From NCBI GenBank assembly GCA_036345935.2, contig JADWOT020000005.1, forward strand, positions 1,550,001 to 1,614,000: a stretch of DNA of 64,000 nt, given 5' to 3'. The position numbers were made by a program, and so were the translations under genes. Positions 13,001-25,473 of this stretch are shown here, in pieces. The DNA is from Taenia hydatigena (lineage: Eukaryota; Platyhelminthes; Cestoda; Cyclophyllidea; Taeniidae). Under the pieces are notes generated by a model, which saw only the letters and a program-made list of their open reading frames with translations, was not told the origin of the DNA and ran no database searches. Each line of letters starts with the position of its first letter. Position 1 is the stretch's first letter.

Positions 13001-15293
13001 CGGTTGATTCATGGTTTCTACCCATCATCCTGTAGTGAAATTGGGGAAGAACATATCCAGTACAGCGGCTACTCATCCAGTCTACACGTCAAGCCTTTTC
13101 TTGGCAATAAAATGCATGCTTTTCAAGTAGTGAAGTAATGCGCATCTAGGTAACCGTATTCATCAAGCATGAACAGGGACGCCAACAGGCAGTCGGATGC
13201 TTAAGCGTGAGGGTATTTTTCAAAGCATTTAACGACATGGAATCCATTGTGATCGTCTTACATGGCCCAACTTGCAGTAATTCTTGACTTGCTACATCCC
13301 CAACACCTTAAGGAGAACATTAGAACTCCAAATCATTGCACCTTGGGCTAATCTAGGCAGATACTTCAGAGAGCCTGATTAAACGATTCAGCTATTAATG
13401 TTTCTAGCGTATTGCGTGTGCCTGAGGCTATGATTGCTTCTGCGTGTTATGGAAATCGAGCTCAAAGATCATTTGTAAAATGCTTCTTCAATGAGCAAAT
13501 TTAGGTTCCTGCACACATCTCGCATCCCACTCCATCGGCATCAACGCTATCTCTATCGAAGCCTATACCCATCGGTACTGCGGGTGGTAACCCAATAGGA
13601 TTCAAGCTAACAAGTATAAATACCGATTTATAGAGGTTACTACTGATCCAGCAAATATGTTCTAATGCTGGAAAGCTTCCTCTCCAAACGGTCGGTCCCT
13701 CCATATTCCTTCCAAGATTGGCCGTGAGTAAGCTCTTGAATGCAGCTCTTTCCCCTCAAAATCGTGGCAGATAAGAGTTGGCCTTAAATTAACAACTTGA
13801 CTATATTTCCACCTTGAGTGAACCACCTGATTTGCATAGAAGCGTTCCCACCTTTAAGCAATTTCTGATAGAATGCATGAGTTATCAAAACAAGTTTACT
13901 ACAATTTGGACAGCTTTAGCAATATGAATGGTAAAATGTGAAATACCAAGTTAACGAAACCAGCCCCACCAAAATTTACGTTGGATTTTTTCCCTTAGAA
14001 AAGGCATGCTTATACATGAACTGAAAGGGGTTAACTTTGTAATCACTGATCCATTGCTACCATTTCACCTAAGATGTGTTTGCTAATGATCTTAGAGCTG
14101 TAAGTACATTCGATCAACCATGGTAAGTTCAGATGGATAACCTTTTGAGATTTAAAGTTAGGCACAAAATAAGTTTGGTTTGTTAAATCTTTTAGATGAC
14201 AAGAAACCACATTAGGCCATACGGGATCAGCGCCGCCGATTTACACTTTTAAGTCGGACACGGACTTCCACATAACATCGCGATAATTTATAGACCACTC
14301 CGTGCCCCACACTACTGAGCATGTCTTCCTTTGATCAGTATTCCCTATTGGTGAATCTAGAACCAATAGCGGAAGGCAAAAATAAAGAAGTCGCATGCAA
14401 TTATCAATTGGCTATTAAACAGGCACCAAAGGTTGGTATATTGGATGTGTAATGAGCCCTCAGTCCCGACTAATTTATCCAAAGTATACCGAAATAAAAT
14501 CCCACTCCAACGCCAACTTCTGTTTGCCTGGTGTGCTTACCCTTTTGATTTCTTAAATGTCATCATTAGTCGAATAATGTTTTAGTAAAATCAAATAGTA
14601 GCACAAACCGAGCGTTTTTCAAAGAAATTTCCCTCAAAGGTTTATAAAACAACCAATTTTAGTAGACTTTGCAAGAAATTGCACTAATTTGACTCCTTGC
14701 TTCTGCTTCTTGCTTGAGGTTCCTAAATTAGCAGGCGTGGTTGGCAAAAGCCATCGCTTATTGCTCGATTTGGGACTCCCTCTTAGCCGGAAGGCAGATA
14801 CTCGTATCCGCCTCCAGAAGCGATGTCGTGTGCTCGGCTAGTAGCTAACATCCTCTGACTGTATGTCACCAAGGACGCATTCATACAAACATGCAATGTA
14901 TGAGGTGCGGCATTACTTATGCGTTTTGGTGGTGAACTATAAAGATCAGGTCCATTACACCCGAAATTCCACGCTGCAAAACTAAACCATCAAACTAACA
15001 AAATCTTAAAGGTTTAAATTTGCATGCTTTATAATATCTGAGCTGTTTTTGCTAAATCACAAAGTTTAAAGACAAGCATGAACAGACATGAATGTTCTTT
15101 AAAACACATGATGGGATCATAAAAATACAAGGTCAGTAAGAAAAATATAAAAGGTGTCCAGATGTAAATGGGTGTATTCTCCAATCTCACAGCACTTTTG
15201 CAAAATGCTATCCACACTCTGTGAGTTACAATGCTGTGATAATCTAGGTTTCTTTGTAATTTGAATTGATTGCCTCTTTAAACAAAATTTCAG
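7031..15293. other. 8 kb without a supported gene
   Basis: Only short open frames occur here. One stretch at about 7235-7513 (+) has an acceptor-like TTTTTTTTCACAAATAG and a consensus donor GTAAGT at 7514. No single frame stays open across it, so I do not call an exon. The 5' exon of the CAP gene, carrying its start codon, should lie near the right end of this stretch or further left. I could not pick it out. Confidence 0.6.
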
Positions 15294-16302
15294 ATCCCTT
15301 TGGGAAGATCTTGAGCATTATCGCCCTGGTAGCTGCAGCGACATGTGATCTACCTACGTATGCTGAGAAGGCACAAGTTCTTGAGGCTCACCTGCAACTG
15401 CGAGAGAAAGTGTATCCTCCTGCTAGTAATATGGAATTTATGGTGTGTTTGCGCGTAGCGATATTACACGATTAGATTTTCACATTTGATCACTACTTTA
15501 TTTAATTGCTAGAACACCGCGTTCATTAGCACTTTAAGTTCTTCCACTTGATTTTGCCACCAATGACATTTTTAACTCTGCTTCTGATTTGGTTAGGAGT
15601 ACTCTGATGAGTTGGAGCACTTAGCAGCTCATTGGGCTAGACATTGCATTTTTGGACATCCAGATCCGAATATATATTTGCACTACCGTGGAATTGGACA
15701 AAATATTGCGCTCATCAGCGGCTTTAAACCGTCTCTGACTGAGGGCGTTTGTGGATGGAAAAATGGATCCCAATCTTACTCATACTTTGATAACAGTTGT
15801 ACTGGTAATTGCGACCCCTATACACAGGTGAGTTGACACGTGTGTCTGAGTATCTTCAATGCAATCTAATGTCACTGTGGGCAAACCACTAGCATGTTGT
15901 CATGCATGATGCATTGTCAGCAATAATTTTTGACTCTACAGATGGTTTGGGCAACATCGAAGGAATTGGGGTGCGCCATGTGGCAATGCGATGACCTCCG
16001 ACGTGGCTGGAGCAATCCCCAATATCTGGTCGTTTGTCAGTACAGGCCTGAGTAAGTTCGACCTGTCCACATTCGTTGGTAATCACAACTGCTATACTTG
16101 AAAATGCATTGATTGCTCCTCCAGAGGAAATCATTTGAATGAAAAACCTTACAACCACGGAGAAAGTTGCAGCGACTGCCCAAACGGATACTTGTGCTTT
16201 CGCAGTCAGTGCATAATTAATCCTGATTGCTTCAAAATACAACCGACATTGCAACTATATGATGTCAAAGACATGTCGGTGCCAAAGTGCGTGCTAGCTT
16301 AG
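15294..16302 (+). CDS. CAP-superfamily (SCP/TAPS, venom allergen-like) secreted protein, 5' end missing
   Basis: Four exons join in frame: 15294-15442, 15597-15827, 15942-16051 and 16125-16302 (stop TAG). Each is bordered by AG and GT, and together they give 221 residues. The first visible exon encodes a hydrophobic run (KILSIIALVAAATC), likely the signal peptide; its Met must come from an unseen upstream exon. Family marks in order are REKVYPPASNM, a CIFGH block, YRGIGQNIAL, YTQMVWATSKELGC, LVVCQYRPEGN, then a C-terminal CSDCPNGYLCFRSQC cysteine cluster. CAP proteins are usually secreted and, in parasitic worms, often sit at the host interface. The classical His-Glu-Glu-His cavity is largely lost. 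GQN replaces GEN, the W-x-x-E glutamate is Gly (WKNG), and the GHYTQ histidine is Pro (DPYTQ). A poly(A) signal lies about 220 bp downstream. The family call is firm; paralog identity is not. Confidence 0.92.
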
Positions 16303-16522
16303 CTTTACTGCGGATGGATATGACTATCATGAAACTTTTCCTGTTACTTATCACAATTCTTATTTTCTCAATTTTTTCCTGCTTCAAGCTTCACAACGCT
16401 TTGTGAAAATGGTGATGGTGTTAATAAGGCAAATGTTTATTGTTGACTTTTGTTTTATAGTGGCTTGTAGATGATGGTTAGCGCTACTGCAGAAAGGTGG
16501 CCATTAAAAAACCTGAAATAAT

Positions 16523-16528
16523 AATAAA
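16523..16528 (+). promoter_or_regulatory. Candidate poly(A) signal of the CAP gene
   Basis: AATAAA lies about 220 bp after the stop codon of the CAP gene, on the same strand. It is the first canonical hexamer I noticed downstream. Confidence 0.5.
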
Positions 16529-16639
16529 GACGTACAAGTTAAAGTTAGTTATAATATCGTGCATACGTTGTGACCTGTTGGTAATTTTGTAAGCAGCCGA
16601 AACTTGTTTAACTCAGACATGTAAGCTCATATCCTAACG

Positions 16640-17005
16640 AGGCCCCTAATGAGAAGCTACTTCTTGGAAGGGATGTGGTGGGTGAGGCCTAATACGTTGG
16701 CAGGATGAAGGACGACAGCCTGCCATTCACTTGGCTTTACACGGTGCTAAAAGCATTGCAGGCCTAAAGTACGGCGAAGGTGATTTGTTCCCCACAGAGC
16801 AATGAGTGAACAGCACCGGGTGCTAGCTTTGCACGCTAGTCTTGTTACCCATCACAGTGCTTCTGTGTGTTAAAACAGTCAGCTGCAGCCGCTGCCTCAA
16901 TAGGGCGCAAGTTCTGGTTGTGGGAGGCTTTTTAACGTCATATCGTGGCTGCCATCGTTGCTTACCGATGGTGGCAATAGTGGCAAGAAAAAATGCACCC
17001 GTAGA
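16640..17005 (+). repeat. Dispersed repeat B, copy 1
   Basis: This aligns in the same orientation with about 61895-62240. Matching blocks include GGYGGGTGAGRCCTAAT, CACTTGG-TTTACA-GGTGCT, TAAAGTACGG or CAAAGTATGG, GGTGCTA, and CATCGTTGCT followed by GGTGG-A-T-GGCAAG. It is moderately diverged, with several indels. No coding potential or terminal repeats are visible. Confidence 0.6.
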
Positions 17006-20000
17006 TCGTGCCGCCACTTAGTTCACAGAGGATGTTAAGTCCTATGCCCCTCTTTACAACTTTACCCTTTTTGTTGCTGCTGCACTTCTTCGGACTTATC
17101 GCCTGCTACGTCATCGGGGCGTGGGTTGAATGGGACATTTCTCCTCCTCGCTTTACAAGGGGTGTTTTTTGAGTCATGTCATGCAATACGTCCTTTGGTT
17201 TGCCGTTTCAGAGCCAAATGCTATTACTTGAGTTAGAATGGACGAGAAGTGTGGACACTCCTGTAAATACGCTCCCCTACCACTTTGAAAGCATCGTCCA
17301 TACTGTACTCGTGAGATTGCTCTTCAGTGTCGGTGAAGGAGTCAACTTATCTATATGCACACGCACGCACACACTCAAAATTTGAAGTGTAGATATGCTG
17401 TGGAAGCAAAAGCACAATGATCGGAGAGAAGTCATGGAGGTGACCTTCACAGATGCCTTTTGGTAACTGATCTCTGCTTTTAAATCCATCCACCTATCCT
17501 TCAACGTCTGCTTAGTAGTTGTTGTGTTGGGCATCATTCTTCGTACAGGCATCACTGGATTTATTCGCCTTATAACCTCCAAGTTGGCTTCGGATAAAAT
17601 GTGGAGGCAGCTGTGTGGAGGAGGGGAAAAGGGCTCAGGGTCACTAACTTTGGTCCTTCATACAGTCAGGGTATTAGGGCGAGATCTGTTGCATTTCGTT
17701 TTGCGATCCTTAACAAATTTAAACATTGATTTGGAAGAAGACATCTGTAGGTATATTTATGAGTTGATCTGTAAATGTTCTTGTAGACTAAGCGTTGTCA
17801 GTGTGGTCGACTTCTTCCCCAGCAAAACTGTACTTTCCCATTGCGGGGGCATTGCAACACCTTAACAACTTAGTCTCACACAACTGCGCACAAGCAGGAG
17901 TACTCTCCTTCGAAAGTGTAGGCGCAGTAATTTCCTTTGGGACAGCCTTTGCTATTGCTATTATTCATCGTCGAATCGGGTGGATAGCGGGTGCATTTGC
18001 TTAAGCCAGAGGAAACGAGCATAGTTGGCGTCGAATTGACGAACTGCGTAAGATCGCAGCCTCACAAAAAACTGCGATTGCAATGGCAAGATGGAGACAC
18101 GCTTAAGTTAACGGGAATTATTCTGTTCATGTCTACATACTCGTGCATTGCCTTTATTATTATGATTGATAAGGGAGGCAAGGTGTGTGTGTGTTGAGTG
18201 AAGAACGGCAGAAGGACCTAATGAATGGGGAAAAGGTTAGCTGCAAGGCACGTGCTGGCATGGCTTTGCGCGCATGCATGCTCCTTTCTTCAGTGGCCCT
18301 AACGTAGCACTGAATGCATATTCGGCCTGGGTGGAGGGACATTCACCATTACGCGTCGTCTTCATTTTTCTGGCACCAACTGCCTTTGCGCATGTTGGGA
18401 GGGAGGAAGGAATAACCCGTCTGAATTGCTGATTAGCAGTCATTGTTTGTGGCGAAATGGGCGAGTGGGTTGAAATAGGAAGTGTAGGCCTTTGTAGAAG
18501 TGATAAGAGAAGGTAAGGAGGAAGAGGTGGGATTGAGTGCCCTCAGATTGTGAATCACGTGCCATGTTGAAACGAGACAAGCTACAATATGGCTACCCAA
18601 GTAGCCGCAAACAAAACCAAGAAGGAAATAAACAACAACAAAGCGTGTTGCAGGTGAAGAAGTAGTGAGAATTCTGCGTTGAATGGATAGCTGACGAATA
18701 TTAGACCGTAGGCAAGTCAATTGCAAGCATCTAATTGTAGCGTTCTATGGACGAAAAGACGGAAGTAGGCAGTGTTGAGGAAAGAAACAAAAGAAACTGT
18801 TTGTTGCATAAGCAAAGGAAAAAGAAAAAGTGGTGAACAAATATATGTGTCACACATGTGTGGCAAGAAAACGAAATGAGGAATAAGACTTGATAGCGGC
18901 AACATTGTTGCTAGAATGAAAAACACAGAAACTTGTTTGGCAACCGTAAGATACTTACCAAATTACAAATGAGAGATTTGGGAGCTGGCAGACGGTGGTG
19001 TTGTTAGTGGCGAGGATGCAGTAAGAGATGTTGGGTTGGATGAAGAAGAAGAAGAGACAGTTAGGTGTGTATGTATGAACGTATGCTTGAGGCAAAAGAA
19101 AACGGTGCCAGTGGTTAGATCTTTGAAGGAGAGTTGTAAATTGTTCATAAATGTGTGTGTCACGTATGTGTGACGAAGGGAGGACATGTGAAAAGTGTGA
19201 GGTGAAACAACGTCATAATAGGAGGATAGTAACTGCTCAACAACTTAGCCTTAGTAAAATAAAGCAGAAGTGAAGTGGACAAAATGACTGAATGAATATG
19301 CAAGTGAATGAATGAGGTAGAGAAGGACTTCTCCTAACAGGCTATAAGTAGTGGTGGTGCGATAGAAGAGGTGGTAGGAGCGGAGTGGCTAAAAGGTGCA
19401 CTCGGTAGGTGCATGCGATCGAGTGGATAAACGAGTGAGAGGGAAAGGAATGCTACTGCTACTACTACTACTCGGACAGTATAAGCGGGAGGAGGAAAGT
19501 GGCATGTATAGTTTGGAGGAGAGGAGGGGAGAATTGAAGAAACAAGGGTAAAAATTTGTGCAAGGAATGCGTAATTAAGGAATGGGCATAATAAAAGGCT
19601 AGTGGAAGGGGACAATGGGGTGTGTGGGTGGTGGAGTTTGCATGGGCAAGGGAGACGAGCGGGTAGGACCTACTCTGCTGTCGGCGCGCGCCCTTCTTTC
19701 CTCATCGGGCAGGAACTGCGATTTACGTCATGCCCAGATGACAGCTGTGTTCAAAAAATTTTGAACAAACTGAGTGAACGTCTCTTTGCCGCCAGCAAAA
19801 TTTTTGATTCCCCTGATGGCCATGAATTAAAATAACAGATGCTTTCTAACATGGATCTCATGAAAGTATTGGTTCAAAGCAGAATATTGTGATGTGTGTG
19901 GAATATGAGGCAGGTTCATAAAGCCAAACCTTGGTCCTAAATGAAACCGGCCAATCATTTTAACTGTACTTGCGAAATTAAAAAAGAGTTGGAGGGAACC

Positions 20001-20627
20001 AACCCATCGAAATTTTGATTGTGCAGGAACGCGAGTGTCCTCCACACTGTCAGTTTTGCAGTTATTTGCACCACTAGAGTGATGCGTCTTATGTTGTGTT
20101 GTACGCGATTGGTGCGTTAAAAGCTCCTGCAAAGGAGATGACATTCGCGATCAGACTGTACTCCACTCCGCATGTAATTAAGAATTGCATAAATATTGCT
20201 GCTTGAAAATGGCAATGGGCCGGAAACGCGGATGAAATCAAGTGGTTGCTTAGATGATTTCAGTAAGGCGCTGCTATGCTTTAGCATGACAAGAAGATGG
20301 ACGTGGTTTTAAAGCGAGTTTTCTAGCATAACCAATATTTGGGATTTTGGTGAGGAAAGAACAAAAATATAGGGTTAAAAACTAGGCCTGCTTGTTGAAG
20401 CAATCTTTAGCTTAAGTTTTACACCGCCGCTCTGCTTGTTTGGTAAATGTTCGGAAGGCTTCTGTGTGAAGCGATTCATCAGCACTTCTGAAATGCTCCA
20501 GAATAGTTGAAACCGACTACGGAAAGTAGTCTCAATGTACTACGCAGTTTATTTTTTTAAACTTGTCAATGACTGTACTTTTTTCCAATCAAGGGTAATT
20601 CCCATTGCACTAGCTATGCGGCCTCTC
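17006..20627. other. No supported gene; purine-rich + strand in the middle
   Basis: From about 18440 to 19660 the + strand is strongly G+A rich, with runs such as GAAGAAGAAGAAGAG (19042) and a short CTACTACTACTACT tract (19455). Open frames on the - strand through this part are rich in Ser, Thr and hydrophobic residues, as expected from the base bias alone. The near-palindromic 16-mers at 18849 and 19159 are described under findings. Confidence 0.6.
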
Positions 20628-20727
20628 NNNNNNNNNNNNNNNNNNNNNNNNNNNNNNNNNNNNNNNNNNNNNNNNNNNNNNNNNNNNNNNNNNNNNNNNN
20701 NNNNNNNNNNNNNNNNNNNNNNNNNNN
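20628..20727. other. Assembly gap of exactly 100 N
   Basis: There are one hundred consecutive N. A round 100 is a common placeholder for a gap of unknown size, so distances across it are not reliable. Confidence 0.98.
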
Positions 20728-23183
20728 TCTCCCACCCCTTCCCTTCACCTTATTCCTGCCTCTCATGAACACCTCGGGCGTCATGATTTCCCCTTGCATC
20801 AGAAGTGAAATTCCTTCCCATAACCGCACATGTAGATGGACACTCATCTCCTTGGTTTTGCTTGCAAATTGCATGTCATTCACCGCTCGTAGCAACTTCT
20901 ACCCAACAGACGAGCCTCAGATGTTCCTTTCCACGCCTTCGTGCCTCTGTGCTCGCATTCCAATACTACTCATCACTCCGTCCCGATCATTTCCTCTTGC
21001 ATGATCATCCATCGGTATGCGAAACCGCATTTATGCCTAGAAGGGAACGCTATCTACATTGTTCTTCTACACCTTCCTGCATGTCATACACATGACCTGC
21101 CTAGCCTCTCAAAATCCATGCCTCCCCATCCACACTTGCACAGTCTCCTCACAAAGACATTGACACCAATCCCGTCAATGACCAACATTCGGAACAGCCT
21201 CGATGGTGGTGGCAGATCTTTCCTCGAAGGCGATCTTTGCTCAACTGACTTCTGCATAAGTCAACAGCAAAGAACCCAACCACGGTTAGACTCGACCAAA
21301 CTGCAACACTTGCTACTCATCCTAATCCTCGGCACTATCCAAATTTCCGCCTTCAAGTTCATCCTCAACGCCCCTCCCTCACCTCAATTCCTCCTTACAG
21401 TTGGTCGTATTCACAATTTTCGCCTCCATTCCATTCCTGATCTTACGCAACAGGTAGAGGTCACAGAAAGGAGGCGCTCGAGTCATGCCCTCATGATCCC
21501 CTTTCCATGTGCCGTCGCAAACATTAACTCGACTGGTGGCCTTACCAACACACTGACTCCACAGACTGCATACTTGAAGCATGCCAACTAGGAGTTCATA
21601 TTCATTCCACCTATTGCCCTCAGGGCGTTCGGCCGTGAACTCAACCAGCGCGTTAACTTTTAGGAACGAAAGCATCACATAATTGATGGATTGAACTCAA
21701 TGGTTCTATCCGAATAAAAATGCAAACAAATGCATCATATCGGTGATAAATAACAACTTCTAAGTCATCCATCAAAAACCGGAAATTCAAAACCATCTAC
21801 ATGAAACGGCGAGTTGATTTCGCCATCTATACACCTCCATTAGCATATAAGAACGATGAGACCCGAAAAACTTCACCTAATTACCCGACACTGCTATTTG
21901 AGTGCAGTCATAATTATTCACATTTCCAACCGACTTGATAAACGGATGAGAAAACTGCCTCGTGTTTTATTCAACGTTCGATGTTACGAAAGGGATAGTA
22001 AGACAACGTATTCCTCAACGATTGGCACAATCATCAAAGCAAACTATTCTTAGCACTGAGCGCAAACAAGTAGGAAAATGGATCCCAGACATCAAATCCG
22101 ATTAGTTCATTTAAAACCTACAACAGGTACGCACTGCGTAACATAATCATTGCAACAAGCAAAGAATTCCAGCTCTCAACTTCTTCCTTTTCAGCATGAG
22201 AACTAACTAATTAAAGTTCAAAGATTCACCAACCCAGCTCAATATTCAGAAAAGGAAAGCATTTACTTTTCTTGACAATCTACTCCAGCACTTGTCATCG
22301 AATCCATAGAAGGTATCAATCTTAATTCTCAAAGGACCCTACCTAAAACTATCAGGCGTTTCAGAATCAACAATTCAGGTTTTCGAGTAGTTTACTGACC
22401 CTTACAAAAAAAGTATGTAGTCGTTACGGTCTTTATTAGAAAAAACAATTAGAAAATGTAGAAACTGTCCCACTGATCATTCGAAGTGTCACAAATAAAA
22501 GACAAAAATAAGAGGTCGTTTACAACATCTGGAAAAGCAAACGCTAGGGAAGAACTAATACGTTCTGCATCAAATATTAAAACTGGCATGTCTGATGACA
22601 GCATTTTAACTAACATCTTAGAGGAGGAATGGCTATACATCCCATTGAGAAGTCTGCGATGTTTGAGATGTGCACTAAGCACTTACAACCGTTTGTACCC
22701 TTCTCATCACAAAAAGCCGCAGGCAAGACAAAAGGAAAACATCCGAGTAAATCATTAAATGATACCACTTGTCACGAACCAAATAATGAACTCACATCAC
22801 ACTAATGACAAAATAGGCTACATCCGCAAACGACCTTCAAAAGGTTTAAATGACGAAATCCAAACGCAAAATGGATGCGCCTTTAAATGCCAAACAAGAG
22901 TTGGCGAATCCATCCAAGACAGTCCCATGTTTAAATTAGCATTTTGTACAATCCATCTGTTAAAAGACATTTATGATGTTGTATTGCTGCACTAAAATGC
23001 CACATTGAGTAAATCCCTGTTTCTACCAAGATTTTTTGTGAAATTGCTGCCTACATTTTGCACGATGTTGCAGGTTTTTCCAAAAGCGCAAAAAAATATT
23101 GCATAAGGAACTAAAGTTGCTCTTAAACTGATCGACCTCTACGTATCCCCGACTAGGATCTGCGAAAAAGAGAAAGTCCATAG
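20728..23183. other. No supported gene; pyrimidine-rich + strand next to the gap
   Basis: The + strand is C+T rich from 20728 to about 21640. A 216-codon + frame (20941-21591) runs through it with no recognisable domain, signal or splice structure. The - strand also holds an open frame at 21379-21678. I recognise neither. The remainder, to the retroelement boundary, shows nothing distinctive. Confidence 0.55.
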
Positions 23184-23648
23184 TGTAGAGATCTCCACCC
23201 CCCCCCCCATCTAACCGCCTTTGTTATTAGAAGTTTGAACACGCTTTGCAATACTTATATTCTTTAAATGTGCTTTGTAAGCGAGAGGCGGGAAAACAAT
23301 TTGAACCTCGTGACAGAACGGCGTGGAGACTCGCAAGAGCGTGACTCTTCCCCGACCTGAATCCCGCATTTTGCCTCGCTGTATAATTTTCTTCCTCTAC
23401 AATAAAGATGTCGAAACATGCTGCGACTTCTATTACCAAGGGCGACCAGAAGAGAGGGGATGAACCCTCTACACACTTCGACATCTTTATTGCGGGTAAG
23501 AGAGAGGGTACTGAGGGATCTTGTGGGAGAGTCCAGAACGAGGATAAGTCGAACTCCCGGGAGTCACCACGCCGCCCCCCAACCAGGTTCAAATTGTCAA
23601 CCCACCTCTGGCCTACAAAGCACATTTAAAGAACATAAGTATTACACA
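23184..23648 (-). repeat. 3' LTR of the Gypsy element, split by a nested LTR
   Basis: The two outer pieces (23184-23246 and 23479-23648) together match the 228-bp 5' LTR. Shared segments include TGTAGAGA, CCTTTGTTMTTAGAAG, CTTCGACATC, GGGATCTTGT and GCACATTTAAA. Between them sits a full LTR in the opposite orientation. Confidence 0.9.
23247..23473 (+). mobile_element. Nested solo LTR, opposite orientation
   Basis: These 227 bp start TGCAATACTT and end CTCTACA. They match the reverse complement of the 5' LTR over its whole length, including TTTAAATGTGCTTTGTA, ACAATTTGAACCT, AATAAAGATGTCGAA and CCCTCTACA. The flanks are CGCTT (23242-23246) and CACTT (23474-23478), a 5-bp target duplication with one mismatch. 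A second element of the same family probably inserted here and recombined down to a solo LTR. Confidence 0.88.
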
Positions 23649-24440
23649 ACCCCTTCGTCTCTTGTGCGCCGTCCCCGGTGCCACTCCCATTGGCTCGCCT
23701 TAATTATACCGCCGGGTGGTTTCATTTCTTCTACGATTATGTAGGTTTCGCCCTCGTAACCAACCAGCGGCGCACCTTCGTAAGGTCGGATCTTATTGTG
23801 ATGGATGGTTATTGGCCGGGCAAGAAGTTCTGCATTCCGGGCGAGGTAGTTCATGAGAGAGAGAACTTTTACTACGTGGAAGGGGCCTTTACTTCAAGAG
23901 GGGTAAAATTTGCGATGGGTCCCAGGCGGGAAAGCAGTTGATATATTTGGACGAGATCTCTTTCGGTGAGACGACTGTGCTTGTCGTAGTGTTTTTTTGT
24001 CTGGTATGAGACCTTTGCAGGTGTCGACGGGCGAGATTAAACGTCTTTCTTATCCCTTCTTTGAGACGTAGGACGTACTCCGGGACGTTGTCGGTAGCCA
24101 CTTCTTTACTCGGTAGGAATACATCGGAGAGGGCTCTTATTTCGCAGCCTGTGAGCATCTTGAACGAAGAGACACCGGTTGATGTATGGACTGTAGCCCT
24201 ATAGGCGAGAAGAGCGCGTCCAAGGTTTAAATCCCAATCTTCCAGTTGCGCCTCCTTCGTGAAAGCCTTTAGTAGTCCTATCAGGTTCTGGTTGGTTCTT
24301 TCTACTTTTCTGTTGCCCTTAGGGTGTCCAGATGTCGTGCGCGTCTTAGCAATTCCAAGAGACCTGCATAGTGCGGCGAAGAGTCGACTTTCGTAATTAG
24401 GGCCTTGGTCACTATGGACTGACTTAAGCACTCCGTCTTG
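23642..24440 (-). pseudogene. Integrase catalytic core (3' part) and C-terminal domain
   Basis: The - strand frame from about 24480 to 23889 carries NRWICQDGV, VHSDQGPNYES, the TSGHPKGNRKVERTNQNL block with the last catalytic Glu, and DWDLNLGRALLAYRATVH. These are hallmarks of retroelement integrases. After a frameshift, a C-terminal piece (23854 downwards) shows the HHNKIRPYEG motif, as in GPY/F-type ends. The portion holding the first catalytic Asp is missing: the sequence jumps from the zinc-finger linker (about 24520) to NRWICQDGV (about 24470). An active site cannot form. Confidence 0.9.
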
Positions 24441-24514
24441 ACAGATCCAACGATTGAAAAAGGTTGACGCGTCTGTCCCGGCGTCTTGCGACCTCTCGGA
24501 TTCTGCCTATACCC

Positions 24515-24732
24515 ACTCGTTCGCCCAAAAATCCTGTAGGCATAGGCTGCAGGGGTGCAACTGCTGTGGAATGAGGGTTCTTAAAACTGCTGCAAGTAAT
24601 GCAGGTTCGGCAGAAGTCATGCACGTCTGGGGAAAGAAAGAGCCACCAGTATCGCTTCATCGAGGCCTCCACCATCTTTTTCGCGCCTACATGGTCCAAT
24701 TGTTCGTGCAACTCTTGAAGGACTGTTTGCAT
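24515..24732 (-). pseudogene. Integrase H2C2 zinc-binding domain
   Basis: The frame shows HEQLDHVGAKKM, YWWLFLSPDVHDFC and CRTCITCSSFKNP. This is the H-x-H...C-x-x-C pattern that precedes the integrase core, and it binds zinc in intact integrases. After TAVAPLQPMPTG the frame is disrupted and the expected first-Asp region is absent. Confidence 0.88.
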
Positions 24733-24879
24733 CAGGGAACCTAGAACAACCAGACGCTTGGTAGACGTGACGTCTTCTTGGAACTACAAGGCCTCATCTC
24801 CCAGGGAGGGTTTGAACCATTGTTACCATTTCTGTCTGGCTGCCTGCCTTGCTGGACGATTTCATCTCATCCGCAGTGG

Positions 24880-25450
24880 GCTTGCACGGGGATGCCAGAA
24901 ACCTACCGCATACAAGGGGCGTGTCGGGATCCGCACTCTGTGTGTTTCTCCACTGATGTTTAGTTGTCCCGCTTAAAAATGGGGTTCCCACTACACCGCT
25001 ATACCTATCGACTGAGAGGGGTCTGCGGGATAATGCATCCGCGTTGCTATGAGAGTTTCCTTTTCTGTACTGCACAGTGAAGTCATATTGTTGCACTTCC
25101 TCGTAACAGCGTGCAACCGAACGGTCGATCTCCTCCATTGTTTCCAACCCGGTCAGCGCCTGATGGTATGTTCTCACTATGACCTGTCTCGCTATCAGGC
25201 AGTGCTTGAAGTGTCGCACCATTGCGCAGATGGCGAAAAGTCCACGTTCTGTTGCACTCTTCTGTCTCATTTTTGTTTAGTCTGGCGCTAGCATAGGCGT
25301 GACGTAGTCCCCACCTTCTTTATTTCTTTGTGAAAGTACACTGCCCACGGCCACGTCAATGGCTTCCATGCCAAGTACAAAGGGTGGTGCGTCGGTCTCG
25401 AAGTTTGGTAAAGCCAGAATCGGAGCAGAGCAGAGCAGAGCGTTCGCTCT
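24880..25450 (-). pseudogene. RNase H domain
   Basis: Upstream of the integrase the - strand encodes FETDAPPFVLGMEAIDVAVG (the D-A-S-type start of retroelement RNase H) near 25410-25350. It continues with SATERGLFAI, the FTVQYRKGNSHSNADALSRR end block, and a short linker. There is a stop at about 25275, and an imperfect AGAGC expansion (25424-25442) disturbs the join to the reverse transcriptase. Confidence 0.88.
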
Positions 25451-25473
25451 AGTTCTTTGGGGGCTTCATCATG

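Noticed and set aside
20941..21591. 216-codon open frame on the + strand, the longest Met frame in the window
   Set aside because: It lies in pyrimidine-biased DNA where stops are rare on this strand. There is no domain, no signal peptide and no consistent splice or homology cue.
23200..23213. C-rich tract near the 3' LTR edge
   Set aside because: A simple homopolymer inside the LTR, replacing a CTCACCCTC-type segment of the other LTR; no further meaning seen.
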